Positions 49,785 through 58,538 are shown, counted from the stretch's first letter. The stretch: 64,000 nucleotides of DNA from Bacteroidales bacterium (GCA_017522105.1 JAFXAA010000027.1:50096-114095); one strand, 5' to 3'. Numbers and translations are program-made. The notes: generated by a model from the letters alone, not told the origin.

Positions 49785-51134
49785 TCAAAACTGTATCTTC
49801 GTGGTCTGGCTGCTTTCGATGACAAACCGTTTGGTCTGGACTTTGTCGTATTTGGTGGCGTTTTGAGGGTGGAGGACCACCTCGTACTGGCCGGGCTGGA
49901 GCAGGAGGCGCTCGCCGGCGGTGCTGGGGTTGATGTCGGTGGCGAAGTCGACCTGGCCGTCGCGGAGGCGGAAGATGGCGCCGGTGGTGATGCCCTTGGG
50001 CTTGCTGAGGACCAGCATGCCGGGCATGGGCACGGAGAGCTCGGTGGCGGCGTTGCCGCGCACTTCGACGCCGCGCAGGGTGGTAACGGGCAGGGTCTGC
50101 ACCTCGACGTCGTAGCGTCCAGCAAGGTATTGGCCAGTCTCGCCCACGGCTTGCGCCGCCACGCGCTCGCCACTGCCGGCGCGCCGCACCACGACGTCAA
50201 CGGCGGTCTGTTGCCACTGGGGCCGCTGGCCGGAGTACTGCACCTTGAGGGTGCCCTCGCTGACGGTGATGTCGATATTGTTCGGGCGGTCAATGCTGAA
50301 CTGCATGGCCTCGCGCCGCAGCGGCGGATGGGTGAAGACGGACATGTCGTAGGTCACCAGCGGGTCGAGCAAGAGCGTGTCGGGCTTCAGCTTGCCGTCA
50401 ACGCTGTAGATGGTGCTATGGCGTATGACGCCCGTGCGGTGGTCGTAGAAAGCCACGGGGTGCTCCGTCTCGTAGAGCTCGCCGCCGCCGTCCACCATGT
50501 TCAGCACCACCTTGGCCTTGTGTCCGCTGAGGCGGAAGATGTCGTAGAGCGTCTTGGCGAACTCCTCCTCATGTGCCACCGGGAAGACGCTGCCGGCACA
50601 CGAGGCGTGGGCCGAAATGTTGCCCCCGATGCAGAGCACGAAAGTCTGCACCACCACGCCGCTCAGCTGCACCTGCCGCGCCACGTCGCATATCTCGGCC
50701 TCGCAGTCGTCCATGCCGTCGGTGATGATGAGTATCAGGTTGCGGCTGGAGCCCGTGGCGGGGAAGTCGCTCAGCGCGTCGGTCAGCGCCGCCGCCGCCG
50801 TGCAGCCACCTTGCGGCACGAGGGTCTTGATTTTGCTCTGCAGCCGGTAGATGTTGTCGCTGCCGAAGGGCACCTCGAGGCGCGTGCCGAACTGCTCCTT
50901 GTTGAGGTGGCCGAAGACACGCAGCGCCACGTCGACATCGTGCTGATGCGACACCGAGTCGAGGAACGACAGCAGCACCTGCTGCGTCACCTTGATTTTG
51001 GCATTGCTCTGCCAGTGGTCCCACATGGAGTTGGAGCAGTCCATGATGAGCAGCAGACGTGTCTTGTCGGGCTGCTGCGCCTGTGCGGCGATGCCTGCAA
51101 GCAATAGCAACGCCACCAATAATACTCTACGCAT
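49785..51134 (-). CDS. Exported von Willebrand factor A domain protein
   Basis: 449 residues with a signal peptide (MRRVLLVALLLLAGIAAQAQ). The VWA domain (about 25-215) has an intact MIDAS start DCSNSM (DxSxS; about 32-37), then PQGGCTAAAALTDAL and IITDGMDD. C-terminal beta-sandwich segments repeat every about 80 residues. Suggests a periplasmic or surface metal-dependent binding protein. Partner unknown. It is coupled with the four-helix gene (3-bp gap). Confidence 0.85.
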   Translation of the reverse strand: MRRVLLVALLLLAGIAAQAQQPDKTRLLLIMDCSNSMWDHWQSNAKIKVTQQVLLSFLDSVSHQHDVDVALRVFGHLNKEQFGTRLEVPFGSDNIYRLQSKIKTLVPQGGCTAAAALTDALSDFPATGSSRNLILIITDGMDDCEAEICDVARQVQLSGVVVQTFVLCIGGNISAHASCAGSVFPVAHEEEFAKTLYDIFRLSGHKAKVVLNMVDGGGELYETEHPVAFYDHRTGVIRHSTIYSVDGKLKPDTLLLDPLVTYDMSVFTHPPLRREAMQFSIDRPNNIDITVSEGTLKVQYSGQRPQWQQTAVDVVVRRAGSGERVAAQAVGETGQYLAGRYDVEVQTLPVTTLRGVEVRGNAATELSVPMPGMLVLSKPKGITTGAIFRLRDGQVDFATDINPSTAGERLLLQPGQYEVVLHPQNATKYDKVQTKRFVIESSQTTKIQF

Positions 51135-51169
51135 ATCTGTATATCTTTAGGCTTTGTTCTCCTTGCCCT

Positions 51170-51288
51170 GCGGGCAGAAATCTATAAATCTTATAAATTT
51201 TTTCGCCTACGGCGGGATGTTTCAATCCGCGTAGCGCAATAATCTATAAGATTTATAGATTTCGCGAGCGTAGCGAGCAGGAGGATTA
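51170..51288. repeat. Composite inverted repeat d (AATCTATAAATCTTATA arms)
   Basis: A 22-bp left arm (51178-51199) pairs with 51241-51262 with one mismatch. Flanks CCTTGCCCTGCGGGCAG and CGCGAGCGTAGCGAGCAGG are related to those of repeat e at 48.1 kb. A GCCTACGGCG hairpin and CCGCGTAGCGC lie in the centre. Confidence 0.8.
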
Positions 51289-52134
51289 AAAGTCGCCGAG
51301 GGTCTCGGGCAGCTGGCTGAGGGCCTTGGGCAGGTCGTCGGCGCTGAGCACCGAGCCGTGGTACTTGTTGGTGTCCTGCATGAAGTCGACGCCGTAGCCC
51401 ATCTTGGTCTTCAGCAGCACGCACACCGGGCTGCCCTGGCAGGTCAGAGCCTTGGCCTTGGCCATGCCGTCGAGCACCTGCTGCATGTCGTTGCCGTTCT
51501 CGATGACCACGACCTTCCACATAAATGCCTCGAACTTGGCCTTCAGGTCGCCGAGGCTCATCACCTCGTCCACCGTGGCGTCGATCTGCTGGTTGTTGTA
51601 GTCGACGGTGGCGATGAGGTTGTCCACGTGCTTGGCGCCGGCGAACATGGCGGCCTCCCATATCTGGCCCTCTTCGAGCTCGCCGTCGCCGTGCATGGTG
51701 TAGACCAGGTGCTTGTCGCCCGTCATCTTCTTGCCCAGTGCGGCGCCGACGCCGACGCTCATGCCCTGGCCCAGCGAGCCGCTGGCCATGCGGATGCCCG
51801 GCAGGCCGTGCTCGGTGCTGGGGTGGCCCTGCAGACGGGTACCGAAGAGGCGGAAGGTCTTGAGCTCGTCGACGGGGAAGTAGCCGCGGCGGGCCATGGT
51901 GCTGTAGATCACCGGCGTGATGTGGCCCTGGCTGACGAAGAGCATGTCCTCGCCCTCGCCGCTCATGGTGAAGTTCTTGGGCTCGAAGTCCATAATGTTG
52001 AAGTTCATGGCCACAAACCAGTCGGCTGTGCCGAGCGAGCCGCCCGGGTGGCCGCTCTTGGCGTTGGTGGTCATACGGAGAATGTCGCGGCGCACCTGCG
52101 TCGCAATCTGCTGAAGTTCCTGTGTTGTTTTCAT
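51286..52134 (-). CDS. Transketolase, N-terminal (TPP-binding) subunit
   Basis: 282 residues forming the thiamine-diphosphate-binding half of the split transketolase. The N-terminal SGHPGGSLGTADWFVAMNF (about 27-45), MASGSLGQGMSVGVGAALGK (about 116-135) and the GDGELEEGQIWEAAMFAGAKHVDNLIATVDYNN region (about 149-181) give the GDG...NN thiamine motif. Its C-terminal partner lies 2.2 kb downstream at 48174. Transcription proceeds from this gene through the inserted VWA and four-helix genes to the partner. Confidence 0.93.
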   Translation of the reverse strand: MKTTQELQQIATQVRRDILRMTTNAKSGHPGGSLGTADWFVAMNFNIMDFEPKNFTMSGEGEDMLFVSQGHITPVIYSTMARRGYFPVDELKTFRLFGTRLQGHPSTEHGLPGIRMASGSLGQGMSVGVGAALGKKMTGDKHLVYTMHGDGELEEGQIWEAAMFAGAKHVDNLIATVDYNNQQIDATVDEVMSLGDLKAKFEAFMWKVVVIENGNDMQQVLDGMAKAKALTCQGSPVCVLLKTKMGYGVDFMQDTNKYHGSVLSADDLPKALSQLPETLGDF

Positions 52135-52164
52135 TGTTATTGTATGTTTATTATTTTGTCGATT

Positions 52165-52270
52165 GTAGCGTCTCTTCGAGACGCAGAGATTCTATTTGTC
52201 TTTCCTTCCCCCACACGGCGGTGTGGGGTTAATCACGCTATGCGTGGTGGCGTGCCTTCGGCACGCGTCT
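52165..52270. other. Cluster of four short hairpins in a 140-bp gap
   Basis: GCGTCTC-TTC-GAGACGC (52168-52184), CCCCACAC-GGCG-GTGTGGGG (about 52209-52228), a small CACGC-TAT-GCGTG hairpin (about 52234-52246) and GCGTGCC-TTC-GGCACGC (52250-52266). All are compact with UUCG-like or short loops. It follows the lipoprotein gene on the minus strand; probably a termination/processing zone. Confidence 0.65.
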
Positions 52271-52276
52271 ACTCTT

Positions 52277-52768
52277 TTACTTGTTCTTCAGTTTGAAGAC
52301 GTATTGGCGTGAGTTCTGATCGACGGCGTAGAGTTCGTCGCCGTGGCGGGTGACGCTGACGGCCCATGTGTTCTCGCCCTCGTCGTGCACGGTGCCTGTG
52401 CCGCGGTCGCCCTTCATGGTGACGTGGCCCCATACGCGCCCGCGGGCGCCCTCGGCCTCCACGTAGATGGTCTCGGCCTTGCCTTTCTGGCGTGCCGTTG
52501 CGGTTGTTGCGGCGCCTGCCTGTGTGGCGGCAGCGGACTTGGCCTGTGTGGTGCCGCCGCTCTTGGCCTTGCGGTCGAAGTAGCTCTCGCGCTGTGCTTT
52601 GTCGGGCTTGACGAGGTCAAGCTTCACGGTGTCCTTGAAGCCGGCGAACGTCACTTCAACGGCTTCTTGCAGCTGTGTGTCCGCATTTTTTGCGGGGTCG
52701 GGACTTTGCTTGCAGGCTGCCAGCAGTGCCACTGCCAGCATCGGAATCATGATGTGTCTTATTTTCAT
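52277..52768 (-). CDS. Lipoprotein of unknown function
   Basis: 163 residues with a lipoprotein signal (MKIRHIMIPMLAVALLAAC, cysteine about 19). A Thr/Ala-rich linker (about 70-95) precedes a small beta domain (about 98-160: ETIYVEAEGARGRVWGHVTM, NTWAVSVTRHGDELYAVDQN). No known family. It begins 18 bp after the nuclease gene's stop, so it may be co-transcribed with it and could be an inhibitor or partner; this is only positional inference. Confidence 0.6.
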   Translation of the reverse strand: MKIRHIMIPMLAVALLAACKQSPDPAKNADTQLQEAVEVTFAGFKDTVKLDLVKPDKAQRESYFDRKAKSGGTTQAKSAAATQAGAATTATARQKGKAETIYVEAEGARGRVWGHVTMKGDRGTGTVHDEGENTWAVSVTRHGDELYAVDQNSRQYVFKLKNK

Positions 52769-52786
52769 ATTGTTGCTGTTTGTCGT

Positions 52787-53581
52787 TTATCGGTTCCAGT
52801 ATTGCCAGTCGAAGGCCTGCTCGGTCTCTTCGGGCAGGGTGGGGAAGAGGTCGGTGGCCACGCCGCGGCTGGCTGCGACGAGGGCTTCGACGCTGTCCAC
52901 GCTGACGGCGTAGTGGCGCGGCCCGAAGGTCTGCCGGTTGTTCTCCACCACGAAGGCCACGGTCTGCCACCCGTCGGAGGTGTTGACGGCCAAGGCTTTG
53001 TAGAAGCGGTCGGGCACGTGGACGCAGGCCTTCCCAATGTGGCGGCGCTCCGCGGAGTCGTAGATGGGGCCGCAGACCACGTAGACGGCGCCGTAGTGCT
53101 GCGCCAGCCGCCGTGTGAGCTCCTCGATTTTGCGCCATGCCTGCGCGTTCATCACCTTGTCCTGTGGGCAGATGTTGGTGAAGTAGTCGCTTTCGGTCAG
53201 TGCCTGGAGGCTCCACTTCATGTCGGCGTGCGGAGCCATGTGCCCCTTGTCCCAGCCGCTGCGGCTGTAGTCCTCGCGGCTTGCCTTGGGGAAACTCACG
53301 TCGGGGTCGCGGCTGAAGAGGCGCTGCTGCTCGTGGCTGCCGCGCGTCTCGTCGGCGGTGAGTTCCCACGCCACCCAGTCGGGGCAGAGCGTGGTGTGGT
53401 TGTAGGAGGCCGTGTAGCCGGTGTGGCGCACTATGTCCTCGTCTTCGCCGATGGCCGGCAGTTCGGTGCCCGGGACCGCCGGCATCTGGGCAACGACATC
53501 GCCAGACCGTGTGTAGCCACAGGCTACACACAGCGCTACTGCCGTCATCATCAGTGCAGTACGTGCTGTCTTGTGTTGCAT
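52787..53581 (-). CDS. Exported DNA/RNA non-specific endonuclease
   Basis: NUC1-family nuclease of about 264 residues. The start at the ATG 53579-53581 gives a lipoprotein-like signal (MQHKTARTALMMTAVALCVACG). The catalytic DRGH-type motif reads DKGHMAPHAD (about 124-133), with the metal-binding Asn in YFTNICPQ about 25 residues on. VYVVCGPIYDS (about 183-193) completes the fold. It should degrade DNA and RNA outside the cytoplasm, for nutrition or defence. Promoter and palindromic element lie upstream. Confidence 0.9.
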   Translation of the reverse strand: MQHKTARTALMMTAVALCVACGYTRSGDVVAQMPAVPGTELPAIGEDEDIVRHTGYTASYNHTTLCPDWVAWELTADETRGSHEQQRLFSRDPDVSFPKASREDYSRSGWDKGHMAPHADMKWSLQALTESDYFTNICPQDKVMNAQAWRKIEELTRRLAQHYGAVYVVCGPIYDSAERRHIGKACVHVPDRFYKALAVNTSDGWQTVAFVVENNRQTFGPRHYAVSVDSVEALVAASRGVATDLFPTLPEETEQAFDWQYWNR

Positions 53582-53602
53582 TTTTATATTTATATCTGTC
53601 TG

Positions 53603-53633
53603 CAAAGGTACAAAATGTTTTCCATCCCGCCAA
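53603..53633 (-). promoter_or_regulatory. Promoter of the endonuclease gene
   Basis: On the minus strand TTG (53633-53631), a 20-nt spacer and TACCTTTG (53610-53603); start codon 22 bp further. Confidence 0.65.
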
Positions 53634-53679
53634 AAATATTTATCCACCGTGCTGTGCAAACGTGTCCGCTACGCCTCCC

Positions 53680-53888
53680 CGTCGCCTCCGCGACGGCACT
53701 TCTTCCGCCGAGGGGCGTAGTTCCGTTGCCTCCGCGACGGCCGTTCTTCCGCCGAGTGGCGTAGTTCCGTCGCCTCCGCAACGGCACTTCTTCAGTAGTT
53801 CTTCAGTAGTTCTTCAGTCAAACACTGAAGAACTACTGAAGAACTACTGAAGAAATGCCGTAGGGGCTCCGTAGGGACTCCGTGGAGG
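53680..53888. repeat. CCGTAGGGG/CTTCAGTAG palindromic element, copy E, with 44-bp tandem units
   Basis: The core palindrome (about 53786-53880) has three CTTCAGTAG units, centre CAAACACTG, three ACTACTGAAGA units, and the GGGGCTCCGTAGGGACTCCG end. On its left are three copies of a 44-bp unit (starting 53681, 53725, 53769) carrying GCCTCCGCGACGG and GCGTAGTTCCG; copy B has 44-bp units too. Divergent gap between the endonuclease and pfk genes. Confidence 0.87.
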
Positions 53889-53978
53889 CAGGGTTGGGGA
53901 GCTGGAGCGGGATTGGCTTGTGGTGCAGTGGTTTACACTGAAATTCGGTGAGGGCGGCAAAAAAAGATTGTAAAATTT

Positions 53979-54010
53979 TTGCTGCGGATGCGGAAAAAAT
54001 CTTATCTTTG
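53979..54010 (+). promoter_or_regulatory. Promoter of the phosphofructokinase gene
   Basis: TTG (53979-53981), 21-nt spacer, TATCTTTG (54003-54010), start codon about 75 bp downstream. Confidence 0.6.
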
Positions 54011-54084
54011 TATGTTGCGGCATTGTGTCGCCGTTGCGACATGCCGCTGAAAATCATATTGATGAACTGTAAAAAGACAGATAT

Positions 54085-55185
54085 ATGGCATTGAAAAGAG
54101 TGATGGTTCTGACCGGTGGCGGCGACTGCCCCGGGTTGAACGCCGTGATCCGCGGCGTGGTGAAGCGTGCCGCGCAGGCCGGCGACTGGGAGGTCGTGGG
54201 CTGCGTGGAGTCGTTCAACGGCGTGCTGCGTGAGCCGACGGAGATTGTGATGCTCGACGAAAAGACTGTCGAGGGTCTTCAAATTCAGGGTGGTACGATA
54301 CTCGGCACCACCAACAAGGGCGGCCCCTTTGCGTGGCCTGTGAAGCAGGCCGACGGCACATGGACCACCGTGGACCGCAGCGACGAGATGCTGCGCAAGC
54401 TGCAGTATATGGGTGTCGATGCGGTGATCAACATCGGCGGCGACGGCAGCCAGCGCATCAGCCTGGGGCTGAGCAAGAAGGGCCTGAACATAGTGGGTGT
54501 GCCGAAGACTATCGACAACGACCTTTCGCTGACGGACTACACCTTCGGCTTCCAGACGGCCGTGCAGATATGCACCGACGCCATCGACAAGCTGGTGACC
54601 ACGGCGGCGAGCCACAACCGTGTGTTCATACTGGAAGTCATGGGCCGCGATGCGGGCTGGATAGCGCTGCACTCGGCCATTGCCGGTGGCGCCGACGTGT
54701 GCCTGATACCCGAGATACCGTACGACATAGAGAAGGTGAAGCAGAAGATAGAGCAGCGCTACAACAAGCGCCACGGCTACTGCATCATCGTGGTGGCCGA
54801 GGGGGCGATGCCCAAGGGCGGCACGGTGACGGGCACGGAGACCGGCGAGGTGGGCTACCAGCATGTGAAGCTGGGCGGCGTGGGCGAGCAGCTGGCCGCC
54901 GACCTCAAGAAGGCCGGCGTGGAGCATGACATACGCTACACCATCCTCGGCCACCTGCAGCGCGGCGGCACGCCGATAGCCTTCGACCGTGTGCTGGCCA
55001 CCGAGTTCGGCGTGCGCGCCATGGAGTTCGTCATGGAGGGACGCTTCGGCCAGATGGTGGCCTACCACCACCCCGACATTGTGGGCATACCCCTCGAGGA
55101 GGCTGTGCGCGAGCAGAACCTCGTATGCCCCGACAGCCGTCTGGTGCACACCGCCAAGGGCGTGGGCATTGAGTTCGGCGACTGA
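54085..55185 (+). CDS. pfkA: 6-phosphofructokinase
   Basis: Phosphorylates fructose 6-phosphate in glycolysis; 366 residues. Active-site regions are GGGDCPGLNAVIRG (about 11-24), GGDGS (118-122), PKTIDND (140-146) and MGRDAGWIAL. The Gly of GGDGS is the ATP-type residue, whereas the Lys of PKTIDND is the PPi-type one; this mix is known in group III, ATP- or PPi-using enzymes. Donor specificity is therefore open. It has its own promoter and precedes an alcohol dehydrogenase gene. Confidence 0.94.
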   Translation: MALKRVMVLTGGGDCPGLNAVIRGVVKRAAQAGDWEVVGCVESFNGVLREPTEIVMLDEKTVEGLQIQGGTILGTTNKGGPFAWPVKQADGTWTTVDRSDEMLRKLQYMGVDAVINIGGDGSQRISLGLSKKGLNIVGVPKTIDNDLSLTDYTFGFQTAVQICTDAIDKLVTTAASHNRVFILEVMGRDAGWIALHSAIAGGADVCLIPEIPYDIEKVKQKIEQRYNKRHGYCIIVVAEGAMPKGGTVTGTETGEVGYQHVKLGGVGEQLAADLKKAGVEHDIRYTILGHLQRGGTPIAFDRVLATEFGVRAMEFVMEGRFGQMVAYHHPDIVGIPLEEAVREQNLVCPDSRLVHTAKGVGIEFGD

Positions 55186-55236
55186 AGGAAAACGGAAAAT
55201 GAGAAACGAGAAATGAAAAATAGAGACTTTTAAGAT

Positions 55237-56436
55237 ATGCAAGGCAATTTCATGTACCATAATCCCACCAAGCTGTACTTCGGCGAGGAGGCCATGGGCC
55301 ACCTGGTGGGCGAACTGAAGAACTACGGTGCCACCGTGATGCTCAGCTACGGCGGCGGCTCGATCAAGCGCAACGGCATCTACGACGCCGTCATGGCCGC
55401 CCTCAAGGAGGCCGGCAAGACGGTGGTGGAGGATGCCGGCGTGATGCCCAACCCCACCTACGAGAAGGTCATGGAGGGTTGCGCGCGTGTGAGGGACAAC
55501 AAGGTGGACCTCATACTTGCCGTGGGCGGCGGTTCCACCATCGACTATGCCAAAGCCGTGAGCGCCAGCGCCTACTGCGAGGAGGATGCCTGGCAGAAGT
55601 ACTGGGTGGGGCAGGGCTGGCCGTCGTGCCGCACCGTGCCCGTGGGCGCCGTGCTCACCATGGTGGGCACCGGCTCTGAGATGAATGGCGGCAGCGTGAT
55701 CACCAACCGTCAAGTGACGGAACGCGAAGGAAGCGAGCGAACCGTCACTGGCTTCAAGCTCGGCAAGGTGTTCGGACCGGAGCTGTATCCGAAGTTCACC
55801 ATCCTCAATCCGCGGTTCACCATGACTGTGCCGCAGTACCAGATGGTGGCGGGGTTCTTCGACATCATGAGCCACCTGATGGAGCAGTATTTCGCCGGCA
55901 AGGCCGACTGCACGACAGACTACCTCATCGAGGGCCTCATGCGTTCGTTGGTGCACAGCAGCCGCATTGCCGCCAAGAACCCTCAGGACTATGAGGCGAG
56001 GGCCAACATCATGTGGACGGCCACGTGGGCGCTGAACACCTTGCTCAAGATGGGCAAGGGCGGCGACTGGGAGGTGCACCAGATAGGCCACGCCATAGGC
56101 CTCGTCACCGATGCCACCCACGGCATGACCCTTGCCTGCGTCAGCCTGCCCTACTACCGCCACGTGATGCACGACGGCCTGCACCAGTTCCGCCGCTTCG
56201 CCGTCAACGTGTGGGGTGTGCGCCCCGAAGGCAAGAGCGACGAGCAGGTGGCCACCGAGGGCCTCGCCTGTCTGGAGCAGTGGATGAGGGAGATAGGCCT
56301 CGTCATGCACAGCGGCGAGCTGGGCGTCACTGAGGATAACCTGCAGCAGGTGGCCGATGCCGTGCTCATCCTGCCCGTGGGCTACCGCACCCTGACGCGC
56401 GACGAGGTGGTGCAGATACTGAAGGAGAGCATGTAA
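55237..56436 (+). CDS. Iron-containing alcohol dehydrogenase (BdhA-like)
   Basis: NAD(P)H-dependent alcohol dehydrogenase, probably butanol/aldehyde reductase, 399 residues. The GGGSTIDYAKA motif (about 92-102) binds the cofactor. Metal ligands come from DIMSHLMEQYF (Asp, His) and HQIGHAIGLVTDATHG (two His). A dozen-residue insert (VTEREGSERTVTG, about 166-178) after NGGSVITN is encoded by an internal hairpin AGTGACGG...CCGTCACT, not seen in typical relatives. It follows pfkA and precedes a thioesterase gene, so it may serve fermentation. Confidence 0.92.
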   Translation: MQGNFMYHNPTKLYFGEEAMGHLVGELKNYGATVMLSYGGGSIKRNGIYDAVMAALKEAGKTVVEDAGVMPNPTYEKVMEGCARVRDNKVDLILAVGGGSTIDYAKAVSASAYCEEDAWQKYWVGQGWPSCRTVPVGAVLTMVGTGSEMNGGSVITNRQVTEREGSERTVTGFKLGKVFGPELYPKFTILNPRFTMTVPQYQMVAGFFDIMSHLMEQYFAGKADCTTDYLIEGLMRSLVHSSRIAAKNPQDYEARANIMWTATWALNTLLKMGKGGDWEVHQIGHAIGLVTDATHGMTLACVSLPYYRHVMHDGLHQFRRFAVNVWGVRPEGKSDEQVATEGLACLEQWMREIGLVMHSGELGVTEDNLQQVADAVLILPVGYRTLTRDEVVQILKESM

Positions 56437-56451
56437 CAGAAAGGGAGGACT

Positions 56452-56859
56452 ATGGATGTCAGACCCTATCGCCACGAGGTGAAATACTACGAGTGCGACC
56501 GCATGGGCATCACGCACCACAGCAACTATGTGCGCTTCATGGAGGAGGCTCGCGTGGACTGGATGGACCAGCTGGGCTACGGCTTCGACCGCATGGAGGC
56601 CGAGGGGGTTGTGTCGCCCGTGGTGGCCGTGGACTGCCGCTACCGCCATCCCTCCACCTTCAAGGATGTCATAGAGATAGCGGTGGCTGTGGCCGAGACC
56701 ACGCCGCTGAAGATAAGCTTTGCCTACACCATGAGGGTGGGGGAGCGCACCGTGTGCACCGCCACCAGCACTCACTGCTTCCTTGAAAACGGTCGCCCGG
56801 TGTCGCTGGAGGCCCGCTTCCCGGAACTCTATGCTCGTGTGCTGGAACTCAGGGGATAA
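56452..56859 (+). CDS. Acyl-CoA thioesterase (YbgC/FadM, 4HBT fold)
   Basis: 135-residue hotdog-fold thioesterase. The catalytic motif YECDRMGITHHSNYVRFMEEAR (within about 13-34) is intact with Asp and Tyr positions as in YbgC. It would hydrolyse short acyl-CoA or acyl-ACP esters in the cytoplasm. It begins 15 bp after the alcohol dehydrogenase and is probably co-transcribed. A promoter for purH follows the gene. Confidence 0.9.
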   Translation: MDVRPYRHEVKYYECDRMGITHHSNYVRFMEEARVDWMDQLGYGFDRMEAEGVVSPVVAVDCRYRHPSTFKDVIEIAVAVAETTPLKISFAYTMRVGERTVCTATSTHCFLENGRPVSLEARFPELYARVLELRG

Positions 56860-56892
56860 GCCCCCGGTGTGGAAATTGTTGATAAATTGTTT

Positions 56893-56922
56893 TTGGCTTT
56901 TCCCAAAAACAATGTATTTTTG
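56893..56922 (+). promoter_or_regulatory. Bacteroidetes-type promoter of purH-mreB
   Basis: TTG (56893-56895), 19-nt spacer, TATTTTTG (56915-56922). The leader to purH is about 80 nt. Confidence 0.72.
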
Positions 56923-57008
56923 CAATGCGTGACTTCTGTGCACAATGTCTGTGAAATGGCATAGTGACAGGGAGTTATAGCGGTATGCAATAGAATAAAA
57001 ACAACGTT

Positions 57009-58538
57009 ATGGAACCCAAACGCATAAAATCAGCCCTCATATCGGTCTTCTACAAAGACGGTCTTGAGGACATCGTACGTGCACTCGACGCCCGCGGTGT
57101 GACAATCTACAGCACCGGCGGCACACAGAAATTCATCCAAGGCCTCGGCATCGAGCCTGTTGCCGTGGAGAGCCTCACCGGCTATCCGAGCATCCTCGGC
57201 GGCCGCGTGAAGACGCTTCACCCCAAGGTGTTCGGCGGCATATTGGCCCGTCGCGACATGTTTAGCGACGGCGAGCAGCTGGCCGAATACGAGATTCCGG
57301 AGATTGATCTGGTGATTGTGGACCTCTATCCCTTTGAGCAGACCGTGGCCAGCGGCGCGTCGGAGCAGGACATCATTGAGAAGATTGACATCGGAGGCAT
57401 CAGCCTCATCCGCGCCGCGGCAAAGAACTTCGCCGACGTGGTCATTGTGCCGGCCGTGGACTACTACAAGGAGTTCCTGCAGCTGTACACCGAGCAGGAC
57501 GGCTGCACCACCCTGGAGCAGCGCCACCGCTTCGCCGCCTATGCGTTCAATGTCAGCAGCCACTACGACACGGCTATCTTCAACCACTTCAACGAGAGCG
57601 AAGGGATGCCGGTGTTCAAGAAAAGCTGCCGCCACGGCGAGGTGCTGCGTTACGGCGAGAACCCCCACCAGAAGGGTGTCTTCTATGGCGACCTGGAGAG
57701 CTGCTTCGACAAGCTTAACGGCAAGGAGATAAGCTACAACAACCTGGGCGACATTGACGCTGCCTGCGCGCTAATTGACGATTTCAAGGGGCAGACGGCC
57801 TTCGCCATACTGAAGCACAACAACGCCTGCGGCATGGCTGTGCGCAAGAGCCTGCTGGAAGCCTGGAAGGATGCGCTGGCAGGCGACCCAGTCAGCGCCT
57901 TTGGCGGTGTGCTTATCACCAACCAGAAGGTGACAAAGGAGGTGGCCGACGAGATGCACAAGATATTCTTCGAGGTGTGCATCGCTCCCGACTACGACGA
58001 TGATGCATTGGCCGTCCTCAAAGGCAAGAAGAACCGCATCATCCTGCGTCGCAAGTCTTTCAAGATGGCCGACCCGATGTTCCGCTCGGTGCTCAACGGC
58101 GTCCTGGTGCAGGACCGCGACACCGTGGTGCCCGTAGCCAAGGATATGGAGAAGAGCGTCACCAGCACCAAGATCACCAAGCAGCAGGCCGAGGACTTGG
58201 GTTTCGCCACCATCCTCGTGAAGCACACCAAGAGTAACGCCATAGTGCTGGCCAAGGGCAAGCAGCTCTATGCCAGCGGAACGGGCCAGACCAGTCGTGT
58301 GGATGCCCTGCGCCAGGCCATCGCCAAAGCGCAGTCGTTTGGCTTTGACCTCAAGGGTGCCGTCATGGCGTCCGATGCCTTCTTCCCCTTCCCCGACTGT
58401 GTGGAGATAGCCCACGAGGCCGGCATAGCCGCTGTGGCCCATCCCGGTGGCTCCATACACGACCAGGACAGCATTGACTACTGCGAGAAGAATAAGATGG
58501 GCATGGCTATAACTGGTAAGCGCCATTTCAAGCACTAA
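57009..58538 (+). CDS. purH: Bifunctional AICAR transformylase/IMP cyclohydrolase
   Basis: Catalyses the last two steps of IMP synthesis in the purine pathway; 509 residues, normal length. The N-terminal MGS-like cyclohydrolase domain (about 1-145) includes [30 protein letters not shown] and [14 protein letters not shown]. The AICARFT domain (about 165-509) has [27 protein letters not shown] and the C-terminal [20 protein letters not shown]. It is 41 bp before mreB, likely co-transcribed. Confidence 0.97.
   Translation: MEPKRIKSALISVFYKDGLEDIVRALDARGVTIYSTGGTQKFIQGLGIEPVAVESLTGYPSILGGRVKTLHPKVFGGILARRDMFSDGEQLAEYEIPEIDLVIVDLYPFEQTVASGASEQDIIEKIDIGGISLIRAAAKNFADVVIVPAVDYYKEFLQLYTEQDGCTTLEQRHRFAAYAFNVSSHYDTAIFNHFNESEGMPVFKKSCRHGEVLRYGENPHQKGVFYGDLESCFDKLNGKEISYNNLGDIDAACALIDDFKGQTAFAILKHNNACGMAVRKSLLEAWKDALAGDPVSAFGGVLITNQKVTKEVADEMHKIFFEVCIAPDYDDDALAVLKGKKNRIILRRKSFKMADPMFRSVLNGVLVQDRDTVVPVAKDMEKSVTSTKITKQQAEDLGFATILVKHTKSNAIVLAKGKQLYASGTGQTSRVDALRQAIAKAQSFGFDLKGAVMASDAFFPFPDCVEIAHEAGIAAVAHPGGSIHDQDSIDYCEKNKMGMAITGKRHFKH

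Noticed and set aside
45000-52000. Invertible (phase-variable) promoter segments
   Set aside because: The inverted repeats have short arms with only 10-60 bp between them, no promoter inside, and no site-specific recombinase in the window.
53833-56943. Very long minus-strand open frame (about 1,036 codons)
   Set aside because: It lies antisense to pfkA, the alcohol dehydrogenase and the thioesterase. Its protein is His/Ala/Val-rich without motifs, a GC-rich third-position shadow.
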